A stretch of 64,000 nt of DNA from Combretum micranthum. Its lineage: Eukaryota > Streptophyta > Magnoliopsida > Myrtales > Combretaceae. The first letter of the stretch is position 1; each line of letters opens with the position of its first letter. Shown one piece after another: positions 1-12,607 of the stretch. Location: the NCBI GenBank assembly GCA_024138025.1, contig JAMXBD010000641.1, positions 62,001-126,000 on the forward strand. The letters run 5' to 3'. The notes under the pieces are model-generated. The model worked only from the letters and a program-made list of their open reading frames with translations. It had not been told where the DNA came from and did not search any database. A program made the translations under genes and the position numbers.

Positions 1-540
1 TTAAGTTTAGAATGATATGAAAATTAATAAATATTTTTTTAGTTCCATGTGGACTTAATATTGACACATCATATATTATTTTATTAAGTTTTATAGGCCT
101 ACACAAAAGTAGGGAGGAAATTGTAGCATCTTAAAAAATGGGTTGTCTATGTTTTCTTAAAAGTTTACAGAATAGTCGATGTAATTTCCTCAAAATGTAA
201 ATAGATAGACATACATGTAATCAAGGTGAAAATGGAATTTGAATAAATGCATCCCGGGTATCTTGGTCTTCTAATCTGCAGCCAGTTGGCAGCTGATCGT
301 CACACTCAGTAGGAAGCAGACTCCTTGTTGTTAGACTACTTGGAAGTTTATGGATATAATCCAGCGTTGAATTTAAATTCTAGTTAGTAGTTGAGGATTC
401 CACAAGAAATTATCAAATAAATAAAGTATTGAGATTTAATATAAATAAGTATTGTGGAATCTAGAGCTGTCTTTATCCTACTTGCAAGATATTTATATTA
501 TTTGCAAAAGTATATATCAAGCCAAGTTTGGCACTTTCTT
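1..540. other. intergenic, no gene seen
   Basis: AT-rich sequence with no coding pattern on either strand. Nothing supportable was found before the fold-back element that follows. Confidence 0.5.
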
Positions 541-954
541 TTTTTTTTTTTTTTTTTGATAATTTAGCATCTCATCTTTAAATTTTGGCAAATTAGTGTT
601 CGTATTTTGAAAGTATGTGTAATTTAATATCTTTATTAAAAAAACATTTTGATAGACATTTATTTTAATAACAAGATAATGACATGTCAAGTGCCTGTAT
701 TCTCAATTTTGATAATTTTTGACAATCTCAATTTGATAATTTTTGACAATCTGGTGTAGCATATTTAGAGTTTGGCAATTCTTTGTCACATGTTGGTAAT
801 TATCTTCTTGTTAAAATAAATGTTTGTTGAATTTTATTTAATGAGACACCAAATCGTGTATATTTTGAAAATAATATCATCATTTGGTCAAAATTTAAAA
901 ATAAGATACTAAATTATCAAAATTTAAAAGTACACACTTAACTATCATTATCCC
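541..954. mobile_element. fold-back MITE (MULE-like family ending GGGATAATGATA)
   Basis: The left arm (about 557-700) and the reverse complement of the right arm (about 775-935) match over roughly 150 bases, for example around 'gataatttag' and 'acatttattttaa', so the segment can fold into a long hairpin. The right terminus, read outward to inward, begins GGGATAATGATA. The element at 28220 begins the same way. The left terminus is obscured by a T run at 540-557. A short 'tttttgacaatct' unit is repeated in tandem at about 715-752. No protein is encoded. Part of the same family recurs at about 38245-38440. Confidence 0.6.
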
Positions 955-1160
955 ATATGCATGGCAAAATCATTACAAGTGTTCAAGTGCTGCTTGCATA
1001 ATACACCACGAGGAATGGTGGCACGTGGGTAAATTTTTTTCCATGTAGACCCTTTTATAAAAAAAACTATGCACCATTTTCACCATTTGTTTAAATTATA
1101 TTAGTACATACAAACGTGGAGGTGAGTACAACGCCATAGAGAGGTACTGATTTTAGAATC
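955..1160. other. short intergenic gap, 3' of the DC1 pseudogene
   Basis: AT-rich spacer that would carry the 3' flank of the minus-strand DC1 pseudogene. No clear poly(A) signal was assigned. Confidence 0.4.
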
Positions 1161-2162
1161 TCAAGATTCATTTCCTAGTCCTAGACCATGTGTAGTACTT
1201 TGAACAACCTCGCCCCCTATTCCTTGTGCTACACCAGCTGCAACTCCTGCCATCAAAATCCCTCCAGGACCCGTACCCGGTGCAGCACCAAGGTTCTGCT
1301 GAGGATGAATGGGAAATTGAGGTTGTCCTACTCCCACTGGGGCGGCAGGATGAATATATGTTACAGGATAAGAACCAGGCGAAACATAGGTTGGAGGATT
1401 CGCGGAAACATAGGGCCCTGTTGGCTGTCCCAGTCCTGTTGGATTAGCAGCTTGTGGATTCATTCCCTGAGATAATGGATAGCCTGGTAGGGGAGCATGA
1501 TCACCAATCGGCACATTGGATGAAACTGCAGGAGGACTTCGGAAATCAACTGACGGAGTGGTGGTCATCGAGAGTGATGCATCCTGCGGGGGTTGATTTG
1601 AAGACCCTTGTGTGAAACTAGCGTTGCTACTTTTTGTACAATGGGTGTGCATCGAACTCACAGGGATCACATCTATATAACCAATGATCAAAACCAGGAG
1701 TCCCACAGATATCGCATCGAAAGCCTTGAGAAGCACCGTATGGAGAGGAAAACCGCATGTGCAACTGATGGGGATGGAAAGCATGAAACTGAGCGAATGG
1801 CATCAGTAAGCATAGGGGATGATAGTGCACATGGCATGCATTGCAATGGTAAGAGAAGCCAGAGCCTTGATCATTACATGCTTTGCAGTGGAAGGATATT
1901 AAAAGAGTGAGGGTCAAATGATGGTTGGGGTGACCCTGGTGTTGAACCAGGTTGGGAAGGCTGAAGCATGGACGATGAAGATTAAAAGAACAGGTTCAGC
2001 ATGCATAGTAACCTCGCCCTGGCACCATCTGTAGTTTGCATCCTGAAAATCTTATGTTTTCCCTGTCTCAACAAGCTGGGTCAATTCTAACGAGTGCTCA
2101 TGGCTCCAGTGCCTCACAAAGTTTGGCCTTCCCTCATCGTTGTTAATGCTTGGTGTCGCCAT
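1161..2162 (-). pseudogene. DC1 (Cys/His-rich C1) domain protein, broken
   Basis: DC1 proteins are plant zinc-binding Cys/His proteins, often stress or signalling related. Reading minus from the ATG at 2160-2162 gives an N-terminus with HWSHEHSLEL. C1-type motifs follow (CKLQMVPGRGYYAC, CSFNLHRPC, FHCKACND, YHCNACHVHYHPLC, FRCDICG, YRCDPCEFDAH), then a Pro/Gly/Gln-rich tail ending LGLGNES. Three lesions break the frame. A base is missing in an A run near 2057-2063, putting TAA in frame. An in-frame TGA sits at 1996-1998, just after YYAC. A shift near 1643-1646, between DAH and HCTKSSNAS, moves the tail to another frame. The layout is otherwise that of an intronless DC1 gene of about 330 codons. 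The domain identity is secure. Whether the lesions are real or assembly errors is open, but three in one gene favour a pseudogene. Confidence 0.85.
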
Positions 2163-4443
2163 CTCTCCTTCTCTCTTGGTTGAATATTTCTTGCTTAAAG
2201 GTGTGCTCCATATGGAAGATTTCTCTATATATTAGGTATGATCCAGAGGCGGACAAAATGGAGAAAATTTTACAGAAGTTTCAAAAGCGTGGTAAATAAT
2301 TTACGGGAACCAAGCATTCACATATAATGCAGTATCGTGAAATATAAATAATATTTTCATATAAGCTGTATTCAGGTGTAGAATCTGTGTGCTAGTAAGT
2401 ACCAATCATGTATGGACACATGATAATGGCAATAACTTTTAGAAGTACAATCATCTATGATTCACAGGCACTACAACGTGTCAAAATTTCATTGGTCTTT
2501 ATCTATCACTTATGTATGTGTGTGTTTGGTTTCTTTTTATTTTTTTTATTTTTTTGTAAACTCCGTGACGTTCATACGAAATCCTGATGCTACCAAATAT
2601 TGATTAAAGCATGTCCTCCTTGGATTTCCAAACTCATCCTGAAGTTAATATCACTTTCATGGATTGTTTCTATTGGACATTAATACATACGAAGCCGGCC
2701 GAAAGGGCATCTTGGACGTTGCGAGCAAAACTCAAAATGATGCAAGTAGACCGTTGTAGGAATGATGCCCCATCATGGGACTTCTTTTTTGGCTTTTTAA
2801 GTTCCCGTCCGAGGAATTTCCTCCTCACTAACATATACTATACTATATGACAATGATTTTAACTTTCCGGAGCTTCTTTATTATAATGATAAACTTTGGC
2901 CGGCCTTGTCCGGGTTTAGGACAAAACTCAGTGTTGTACAGATGTTATAACATATATATTCATTTCAATAAAGATAATAAAACATGCACAATCGAAGTGT
3001 TAGTATGATGTTCAATTACCCGTTGCACTTGCGTGTACTCTGGCGATTGCACCATACGTGTTTGTATGAGTTGTTAGCTAAACTTTGCTTGCATTGTTTA
3101 GGAAATATTTTTTTTGGGTGAATATTAGATAGACATGAAGAAAATAAAAAGAAATTAGAAACAAACCTTACAAACACTATATGGATATGCAGTCTGGACT
3201 GGATCACCTTTCGAATTTGGGCATTACAAACTTGTAACTTGTGGATTCCATTTCTCATCACATGCCCAAGGTTTGGTCTCGAGCCACGTGAGAGAAGGTC
3301 ACTTGCCAAAGAGAGGGGTTGGGGTGCTTATATTTATATATATTTCAAATCCCGAACAGGGACTTGATTAAATCCAGCTTGTTTCTTTCATTTTGCAAGG
3401 GACGCCCAACAAAATAGTTGTGTAGAGACAAAAAGTAAAGCATACGATATGCAGGAAATTCATGGTGACAAGCTAAAGTTGGGCCTGAAAATAAAGACGT
3501 TTCTTTGGAAGAGGATTGGGTACGAGGATTGGGTACCATAGTTGAGAAAAAAGAAACAAAGCATGACAAATATTAGTCTTGATATTCAAAAGCCTTGGGG
3601 AATAGTGAGGTATAAACTAGAGAAAATAAAAATTACTTAAATATTAATTATATAAAATTAATTACCAAAATACCAACGTAAAATTAAATTTTTCATTTGC
3701 AATTCATGAATTTATACGTGAATCTCATATTAAAAATGTGGTTCAATAATAAATATAAAACGTTTGTTAAAGATGCAAGTCACGTAAAAAATAAATAAAT
3801 CACCCATTCATCTTAAAAAGAACATGAAACATCTTTTAAAGATATGATTCAGCAATGTATAACTTTTGACCAAATCACATCTTCAAAGGGCATTTCACAT
3901 GTAAATTTATGAATCATCTATTCAATATGCGATTTTTACATTGGTATTTTTGTGTAATTTATATTCCTCTAATTTTTATCTAAAAAATTGGTAGACACGT
4001 ACATCATCCATATATACTACATAGAATATTGATCAAAATATAAAATAGTTTTTATTTTATTTACTTTTTTAGCCAATAAAATTTAGAATGGCTAAGATGG
4101 ATGCACAGAATTCAATATATCCAAACACACACTGCTGGAGACAACAGAAGATTTTGCATTTCATTTCTTTTGTTTCTTTTCAACATATGCTCTTCTATAG
4201 CTCTATTCTAATTTTTTTTCAAAATTCACCAAAACAGTCATACATGACCTCGACAAAGATCATGATTGTGACCAAGATTATAATTTTAATTAAACCCATC
4301 CTAGTGAAGTGGGATCAGGTTCCATGAAGCTAAACACACTCTTGAGATGGGAAAGAATTAGAAACCCTCATCCTGATTATGGAGCAACTGTAATAAGATG
4401 AGGCTAGAAAGCCGTGACACAAACCAAAGAAACAAGAGAACAC
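2163..4443. other. intergenic between DC1 pseudogene and MTP5-like gene
   Basis: AT-rich DNA with several short open frames (for example + 2611-2850 and - 3016-3309) that match nothing recognised and show no splice or domain pattern. The left part contains the presumed promoter of the DC1 pseudogene. The right end would contain the 3' UTR of the MTP5-like gene. No RNA gene or transposon terminus was recognised. Confidence 0.4.
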
Positions 4444-7400
4444 TCAGGTCTCATCTATTTGCACAGTCAAGTCCTGTATGCCTGAATCATGGTACAAACC
4501 ATGTGCATATCGGAGCATTGACTGATCACTGATGCCATCCTTAACCTGTCAAAGGCCCAAAAGATGACCGCAAAGGGGAATAAAAGGAAGGTTAAAAAAT
4601 TAAATGGGATAGCCTAAATACAAAAACAGGAAGAGACAGCGGTACAAAAGAGAGAATGCAACATAAATTCAGTTATATATATATATATATATATGTACCT
4701 GTATAGATAGAGATCCAACAACATGCCCTGGAACCAATTCCCAAAACCGAGCCTGTAAGATCTCTGAAACATCTTCACGTGCAGCAATCTGAGTATTTAT
4801 GTTTCACATGTTTAACAAACCACCTAGACGTTCTCATGGCTATGACAGTAAAGACAAGAATAAAAACAAAAATATCCTTTGAATTACCTGTCTCCAGCAT
4901 TTGTTCAATGCAGAAGTTGGAATACTTGGTGGTGCCGTCTGGAGCAAGATACCTCCACTTGCTTTAAAAAGTGGCATAACAAGCATAAATACAGCAACTG
5001 AAACTAAACCCAGACACAACACTTCTGCATTCTCAACCTGCAGTGCATCAAAGTGGACCAATATGAAGATATATAAAGAGAGATTTATACAAAACAAGCA
5101 AGACATGGAGTAGTATGTACCCAAGGGACAAGAACCAGGAAGCCAATATTAAACCTGCACTGAGAGATATATAAAACCAACATAAGATGGATTTTTAAGA
5201 AAAAGGTATAGAACTACCTGTGACATAAATGGAACACTACAGGGGAGGTTAAAAAGATAAAAAGAAGACTGCATACCTACGAATAGAATCAGCTAGAACA
5301 TGCAAACACACTGAGTGGTAGTTCATATCTTCAGCTTTTCTATAAACTGCAAGAAAGTCAGCATAACTCTACATAAGGGAGAAGTTTTAAGTCTGAATAT
5401 GCTGCATAGTAGACTATATATGAATAATTTATGGAAGCCAAAGCAGTGACCAGGGATGCAAGTGGATCATGCCCAAACCCCACAGATTTGATTTCAAATA
5501 CTTAAAAGGGTTTAAATTATGGCACATAGCTTACTGGCATTAGGCAATCTTGACCCATAAATAAAGACATAAGTACCCTTGAAACAAAGTTTGAATACTA
5601 AAAAGAACAACATGAACCGATCCAGAGAAAGATGTGTACATTATATATACACTTATTCATCACATCCTTGTTCTTTCCACAAAAATGGTGCTTAAGAAAC
5701 AGCGATAAGTTCACAAGAATATTAATTCAATATGCCAGAAGCATGAGCAAGCTCACCAAGATTAACACGAGCATAACTCCTGAAGAACCAAACACCGATG
5801 AGATTCACTAATAGATTGGTTACTGCAGATACAATCAAGTAATGCCTGCAACCACAAAGTAGTAACAGTGACGACATAGGAGAATAGAAATTCATGAGTA
5901 CCACAGCACATGAACCCCCCACACAAAAACAAACATGAATCATACAAGAATGAGATGGAAACATTTTCTCGATTTCCCATCTGCCTATCAGTTTCTCAGC
6001 ATTCAAAACAATACTACTATTAGCTGATACCCAAATGCTTAAATTTTTCATATGCCATATAAATGCTTCATTTTTCAAATGTTGATCATGGAAATAGTTA
6101 TATCATACATTAAATAACAGTAGTTAGAGACCACAGCACTTAAACAGACATTCAGGTCATAATAGGGGATGATCACCAAGATATGCTAGCTTAAAGAAAA
6201 AGAAGACAATAACCAGATGAAATATATATTCAAAAACATGCTAAGCAGGATTCCAGAGATACAAAAGACATTATATAATGTCTAAACTTATCCTTTAATC
6301 TAGGCTATCTTGGTGGGAATCTTCTAACACTCCCCTCATGCTAGACACATCTTTGCTTTATCTCTGGCTAGGAATTTATCTTTTAAACCACTATTCATCT
6401 TCAATCTGATTAATTTTTAGGAAATCATGCCTGATTTGAATACAAGATCTTGAAAATCTGCAGTAGGAAACCATTTTGTTAAAACAACAGACAACTAATT
6501 CACTAACAAATAAGATTGTACAAATTAGCCATTTATCTAACTTCTTTTTGATTAAATGTCAAGCTGCTTCAACATGCTTGACTCTATCATGTTGAACTGG
6601 ATTATGAGAAAAAGTTATGGCCTCCTTATTTTCACAAAACTTCGTATTTCCACTTCTTTTAATATCCCAACATACCTTTGGTATTTGCCCCTCTCAACCA
6701 TCAATCTTCACATTCAATTCTGAGCTTATAGTTACAGTCAATTGGTGAATGCACCACTTTACAATTGAGCTTACCAATTTCCTTTAGTAGATTTAAAGAT
6801 CCATAAAGATAGAAATATCCTTTGTCTCAAACAAGCAACTCCAACTCCAAGTTTTTGATGTTGAATTCCTGTGTTAACAGACTTCTTGAAAGGACTTTTT
6901 CATCTATTTGCCATCACTATGATGCCATTCATACACACGATTGTCATTGTGTATTGTCAATCTCCTAGGCAAAGTGAGTGATCTCCTCGGTTCAGTCTAT
7001 ATCTAATCATAAACAAAGCTTGAGAGAAGCTACCAAACCAAGTCCTTAGTGATTGTTTCAAACCACAAAAGGGCTTTCATTTACCCACTTAAATTACTTT
7101 TAAACTGCTTATCAAGCATGAACAATATGCAAAATGCATTTCTTACACCAAAGTGCATGAGTAGCCAACCAAATAAGACGCTGCTGGTACTAAGCTGGTG
7201 AACATCAGCAAGCATGCCACTTCTAGCAAGAGGTGATGTTTTCATTCAGTAACACCATTCTGTTGAAGTGCACGAGTGCAGAAACTTTGGTTATGGATTC
7301 CGTGTCCAGATAGATTGGGCAAATGCCAATTCTCATGCACAGGTCAGAGATTTGGGAGTATAGGTGTACAATCTAAATGAAAAATCCTCCTTTAATGCAT

Positions 7401-8279
7401 AAATAAAATAACCTAATAATTGTGCTTCAAATAATCGTCAGACTTGAACTACAAGAGGTTTGGATTCTTGAACATAATCATCTACTCTTACTTTCTAATG
7501 CATATCCACTAATTGCACATAGTAATTTAAGCTTGATGTCCACTATATCTCAACAATATATCTTGAATTAATTGCTTCTAAGCTAAATGCATTGACCATT
7601 GGTGAATCAAATGTACCATGAACTTGCACAACCTTCCATGCAAATTCAGACTAGTTGCACCTTAAAGTCTCATTCCATTGATTTCAAAGAATTTTCCAAC
7701 TCAAGCAATCCAACTACTTGGATCCAAGCCATAAAATAAAGGTAATTTGACTCCTCCACATCTCCTCACTCATTCCAATTGCAAGCATGAAGAGAAAAAC
7801 GAAAGTTATAGGACAAGTACTCTCACTTCCCTTTACTGCTTATTGTAATCTCTAATAAATTTTCCTAACAAAACTATCTCCCTTTACTTCTAATTATTTG
7901 CAAGTCCCCCCATCAACCTGTATGACAATCAATATTATTTACTATATTATTATTTGTTATTTAGTTTTTTAATTATTTGCTAACAAGTCCACCCACTTCT
8001 TGACATTCCTAGTTCCTCTAGGGAACACTCTCAACACAGTGGATGTGTTATTGGCACTATTTCTGATGCCAAGATTGAAGAAAAGAAAGCAAAAGGATTG
8101 TATTCTTGATGTAATCGGCAATTTCAACCTTTACACCAATTTCAAAAGAAGCCAATGGGAAGACATCTCTTAAAAGGGGAACACGATGAAAGGAAAGTGG
8201 ATTTAAGGAGATGATAGGAAACAAAGGGAAGAAGCTGAATCTGGGGCAGCAGCTCCATCACACATTTCAAATAAATCAA

Positions 8280-8314
<35 letters not shown>

Positions 8315-11134
8315 TTTGGTTGTGTGCCTTGAGAACAAGGTGAATGCTTAAGGGGGTGGCATTGATTATTTAACTAGGTTTTAGCAAAAGATAATTTAGT
8401 TAATATTGGTCCAACTGTTGCCATATGGCAAGTCTTCTAGAAATATAAGTAGAATAAATAGTGTTACTTACTAAAAGGGGGCATTCTAGCATATTTTTCC
8501 ACTAAAGTCAGATTTTAAAAGCTTATAGCTCTATTTTGAAAAACATCTTGCTAGGGCCTGTATCCTCCCACAACCAATCACAATTGATATAAAAGATTTT
8601 CGTTTCTATCAGCACCGCATATAAATACATAAATCAAGATGTCGCTTTTCAAAATCTTGAATATGTTTCTAATGTTCAAACAGAGTCACCATGATAACTA
8701 TAAGAAAGGCATACGGGAACAGAGAAGTGCTAAAAAGCAATAATTCTTTTCATTCTTCCTTTTTTCCTTTTTAACCTTTCTCTATTCAATAGAGTATATG
8801 TAATCCTGGGAAGCAGGATGCAAATTCAACAGAAATAAATGAAACCACCCACAACAACAACAGCAAACAAGAAAAGCCATAAAAATCTATCAGAAACTAA
8901 CTTACTTGTGCTCAGATTCATCTTGGATGAATGCATGAAGTGCTTCAACAGCTAAGGAGAATGACATGAACAATAGAAAGAGCTGTCTACAGATACAGAA
9001 ACAAATAAGTACTTTATGTTAGATATTAGAAAAGTACATAATAATTACCAAAAAAAAAAAAAGAGAAAGAATAAGGATCTACTACAGTAGACAGGGAAGA
9101 GGACAGAAGAATCAAAGCACAGCCAAAGAAGTGAATGAACAAGAAACCAATACCATGAGACTGCACTAGTTATTAAAGGACAGCCAAAAAAAGGTACATC
9201 TTCTAATCTCCACCTCCACTGTCTTCAATATGATCATTTCAAGAATCCAACAAGCATACAGTAGCTACCATTTGGCAACAGAGGGGGAAAAAAAGAGAAG
9301 AGGGAATATTTAAGTGTACAGTTGAAATATACTAAAGTTTGAGGTAGAAATCTAGTTAAAGGGTGATTAGCAACAAAGTCTCACCTAATGGGCAGTTTTG
9401 TTTGTCTAAAATCCATCAATCGTGATAAATATCTATTGTGGATTAAAACTTGCAAGCTCGTCTGATAGAACACTAATATCTCTCACCAACAAAAGCCAAA
9501 CAATTTTTGCTTGTTTTAATCCTTTTCCAAGAAAGCCCCTCTTTTTTGAGAAAAGAAAAAAATGCTGTATCTACAATAAAATATGACAAAATACGCGTGC
9601 ATATATGCAGTCTTCCCATACATCCTAACAACATTGACCTCCTACCTGTGGAGGTGCACAAAAAATAAATAAATAAATAATGTGAGAGATTGTTAAGCAG
9701 GTAGTTGATAATGAACAAATTTACTGACTTCAGAGATCTAACAATAAACAGAGAGGTATTTTCAACAATTATCTACCTATGCATTGTATTTAGTTGAACG
9801 ACAGACAAAAATAAATAACCATAATCAAGCCTTATCCCATAAGGTGAAAGCAAGAATAATAAGGATGCGCTTACAGTGTTGGTAAATGCAGCCAAAACTT
9901 CCAGCCTTTTGTACCTGTAAATGAAAAAGTAGAAAAATTTTGTTATACAAACATTCTGGTGGAGAAAAGGTTATAACGAAGGCTGAAATAGGCAAATAAA
10001 GAAAGTCACAAACGTTATCCAGGAATGAATTCACAAGATTATAATTCAAATTAAAAAAAATGTGGACAAACACAGTCCGCACAGTTCAACTAGCAAATTC
10101 TATTTCAGCTGTGCCCCCATTAATTTGAAAAAAAAAAAAAAAAAAACTTGCCAGAAAACTCTTATGTTGCGTTTGATTTACTGAAATGGAATTAGAATTC
10201 CATCACTATTATCACAGGATAGCTATTCTTTTGTTTAACCTGTAAAAATTCCTGCCAAAGGGATCCATATCATAGGCACTAGATAGGAATCTCCATTCAT
10301 TCCTTAGGAATATTAGGAATAGTTATTCCTGACAAAAAAAACAGGTTTTATCCCAAATAACCCTTAATCATAAAATAAAGAAGTTCTATTCCTTTCCATC
10401 GTCAATCCATGAACCAAACGTAACGTCAATGTCAGCGGCCATCTAGGTGCAATCAACCACCTAGTACGACCTCTACAACAAGTCCTAACTCAATTCGAAT
10501 GAAAGAAATTGTGTGCTTACCCATATGTATATAGCCGGTCGGGCTTTTTCCGAGATGCAGCCATTGCAAACAAAGAAAAAGTCAGGAGACCGCACCCAAA
10601 TGTTAGATGAAATGCATCAGAAACCAATCCTGATAAAGATATGCATCAATCAGAACAAAGATATTCAGATTGAAAGAACATGACAACGAAAAGAACAACA
10701 TAAACAAGGGATGATGGATGACTTTCCTTACCTACTCGGCCAGTGAAAAGGCCAATAGCTAGTTCGATCGTGGAATAGGCCACATTCAGAGAAATCAACA
10801 AAAGCAGTCTCTTCATATACCTATTTCCAAACCTAACGACCTTAATAAACCCTAGCACCAATTTCAATACCGAAGACGTCTCATCCGATCCATTTCCATC
10901 TCCAAAAGCCTCGCTCTCTTCGAACAGATACTGCTTCGCGGGCATATCAATGTTAGATGAGTTCCGCGAAAGGAATGGCTTAGCCGAATCGTCATGGTTT
11001 ATAGAAATCGGCGTATGAGGAGTTTCGTATGATTGGTGGAACGAGCCTTGGCGAGAATACGCGTACCTGCGATCACTCATACTGAATCCGAACTCTCCAT
11101 TATCAGATGAGTGGATTTTGGAGAATTGATTCAT
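4444..11134 (-). CDS. MTP5: MTP5-like cation diffusion facilitator (zinc transporter), 10 exons
   Basis: MTP5 is a plant CDF protein. The Arabidopsis protein pairs with MTP12 to move Zn into the Golgi, like animal ZnT5/ZnT6. Exons read on the minus strand: 11134-10732, 10629-10521, 9914-9875, 8982-8906, 5845-5757, 5346-5277, 5159-5121, 5037-4888, 4788-4699, 4545-4444 (TGA). All have GT/AG borders. The product is about 389 residues, close to the Arabidopsis length as I recall it. The start is the ATG at 11132-11134; the open frame upstream has only a TTG. Visible features are a polar N-tail (1-105), the TM2 motif H142-LTF-G146 (Gly where most CDFs have Asp), TM5 H255-VLA-D259, HYLIVSAVTNLLVNLIGVWF, VENAEVLCLGLVS, and a C-terminal cytoplasmic domain. 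Exons 7 and 8 join one base out of frame (…SLG / VENAEV), so this allele may be defective or the base lost in sequencing. Intron 4 (3.06 kb) carries a copia relic. Confidence 0.9.
4674..4694. repeat. (AT)n microsatellite beside a splice donor
   Basis: A run of alternating A and T lies inside MTP5 intron 9. It starts four bases from the GT donor of exon 9 (donor at 4697-4698, minus strand), so length change here could affect splicing. Confidence 0.8.
6300..8090 (-). mobile_element. decayed Ty1/copia retrotransposon in MTP5 intron 4
   Basis: Minus-strand peptides show a copia pol relic, same direction as the host gene. Integrase end: ALQQNGVTE, stop, KHHLLLEVACLLMF (about 7310-7170). Reverse transcriptase: GLKQSLRTWFGSFSQAL (about 7066-7012), then a degraded VACLRQRIFLS. 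RNase H end: HNPVQHDRVKHVEA, stop, HLIKKKLDKW (about 6625-6530). A purine tract followed by TGTTAGAAGATTCCCACC marks the start of the 3' LTR at 6329. Integrase and RT lie only about 100 bases apart, so most of the intervening pol sequence has been deleted. A degenerate tRNA-Met-like primer site may lie near 8060-8080. Outer limits are approximate. Many stops and shifts show it is long dead. Confidence 0.75.
8282..8311. repeat. (AT)n microsatellite in MTP5 intron 4
   Basis: About fifteen AT dinucleotides followed by a T run. Confidence 0.85.
10160..10425. mobile_element. MITE in MTP5 intron 2
   Basis: The left end GTTGCGTTTGATTTACTG and the reverse complement of the right end GTTACGTTTGGTTCATGG form imperfect terminal inverted repeats around a 260-bp non-coding body rich in 'ggaat/attcc' words. 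It lies inside the second intron (10520-9915). No convincing target-site duplication was found. Confidence 0.55.
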
Positions 11135-11205
11135 TTTCTTCAATGAGTATTGTTCCAAAAAGGGCTATTGCTTTCTTCTCTCTCTCTCTCTCTCTCTCTC
11201 TTTTT
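11135..11205 (-). other. MTP5 5' leader with (CT)n tract
   Basis: Sequence just upstream of the MTP5 ATG, including a tract at about 11177-11201 that reads (TC)n on plus and (GA)n on the gene strand. Such tracts are common in plant 5' UTRs and core promoters. No TATA box was assigned with confidence. Confidence 0.45.
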
Positions 11206-11435
11206 ACTGGTGGGAATAAGTAAGGTACGAATCGGAGATCAAGTTTTAAATTTGAAATCCATATCGAGATGGTTTTGGAGATTGATTTGAAATGAAGATG
11301 GAATTGTGTAATGACTGAAGAAGAGAGAGAGAGCCGATGATGAATGAAGTAGACGGGAAAGTAGAGGAAACTATTCCTGGTGGCAGCCTGAAGGGGAAAA
11401 TTGAGGAGGAAGACTGAGAACTGGAAGTCAAGCAA

Positions 11436-11982
11436 GGTAAAGGAGGAATATCTTGGCTATCCTCACTTTTGGTGTTCTTAAACTAATTCTTGAACATACT
11501 GATATCGAATTTAATTCTTGTGTAGGATACTAATTATAATTAATTCCGTAAATAAGATCAAAATGAAAATAATTATCAATTTATCACATTAAAATTACAT
11601 TTTCATCACAGGATATATAAATAAATATATCGAGTTTTTAAAACGTGATATGCACGTGGATATCGCGACTATAAAACATGATATATATTTGACGTACAAA
11701 GCAATATCATGATTATTAATGCGATATCCATACAAAATGCTTATATCGCGATATTGCAACCATAGTCAAACATTAAATCAAGATTCTTTCACGCAGTTTT
11801 TGTATAAAATTGCATATCTTATTTCTTAAACACGATTTTACAACTGGAAATTGATAATTAATTTCATCCAAATAGTATATTAATAATTAGTTTGTACAAG
11901 AACCTTAGATATTTATTAGACTCTACTTATATCTATACCGTTAATATTTATGTCAGAAGATGTTAAAACAAACTATTAAAAT
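11436..11982. other. intergenic, AT-rich
   Basis: No gene seen. It contains 'tatcgcgata'-type words around 11650-11760 that look like decayed repeat sequence. Confidence 0.35.
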
Positions 11983-12217
11983 GTATTTGTTTCTTGGCAG
12001 ATTATAAATATAGACACTTTTTAAATTTTTTTAATAAATTATTTATAAAAAAAATAAATAGAAATAAAAAAAAGTTGACAGTTCTTATTAAAAGATCAAA
12101 TAAATCAAATATATATAAAATAAAAATGTAAATCGGATATATTTATATATATCATTTTAAAAAAGATACAGATACAGATACAGATACAAATGAAAAATAG
12201 ACTATCCAAATAGATCC
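11983..12217. mobile_element. small MITE, 'gatacagat' family, copy A
   Basis: The left end GTATTTGTTTCTTGGCAG and the reverse complement of the right end GGATCTATTTGGATAG are inverted. Just inside the right end is the tandem hexamer 'gatacagatacagatacaga'. The interior is AT-rich with 'cttattaaaagatcaaat', which recurs in copy B at 34341-34550. No protein is encoded and no clear target duplication was found. Confidence 0.6.
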
Positions 12218-12607
12218 TTTAATTACTTGCTTTTCACAGTATTTATGTGTAATTTTTAAGTATATTTTGATGTAACATGTGTTTATTAATCGTATAAAAA
12301 ATTATTAAAATATAATTTTATTGCTTGTCTCACATTTCATTGGTTGAGTCATGTCTATGAATATGTTAATCTTAAAGTTTTAACCTCTAGTATTCATAAT
12401 TTTTTTTTATTTGTCTTACGAATTAGTTCACTTCTATCACTATTTACTTATTGGTTTATATAATTGATAGTGTATTGATTAAAAATACAACAAATTAAAA
12501 TTTACATCCTATATTAGAATAACATATTATAATTTTGTCAACTCTGATATATTATTACTATAGTTTAAGAAAATTTAAGAGAAGGACACTAGTATATAAT
12601 TATAGTT

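Noticed and set aside
2611..2850. 79-codon plus frame
   Set aside because: No domain, no homolog recognised, no supporting signals.
3016..3309. 97-codon minus frame
   Set aside because: Composition changes midway to hydrophobic low complexity; no family recognised.
11135..11158. Upstream extension of MTP5 exon 1 by eight codons
   Set aside because: The extension begins with TTG, not ATG. The first ATG (11132-11134) gives the expected start.
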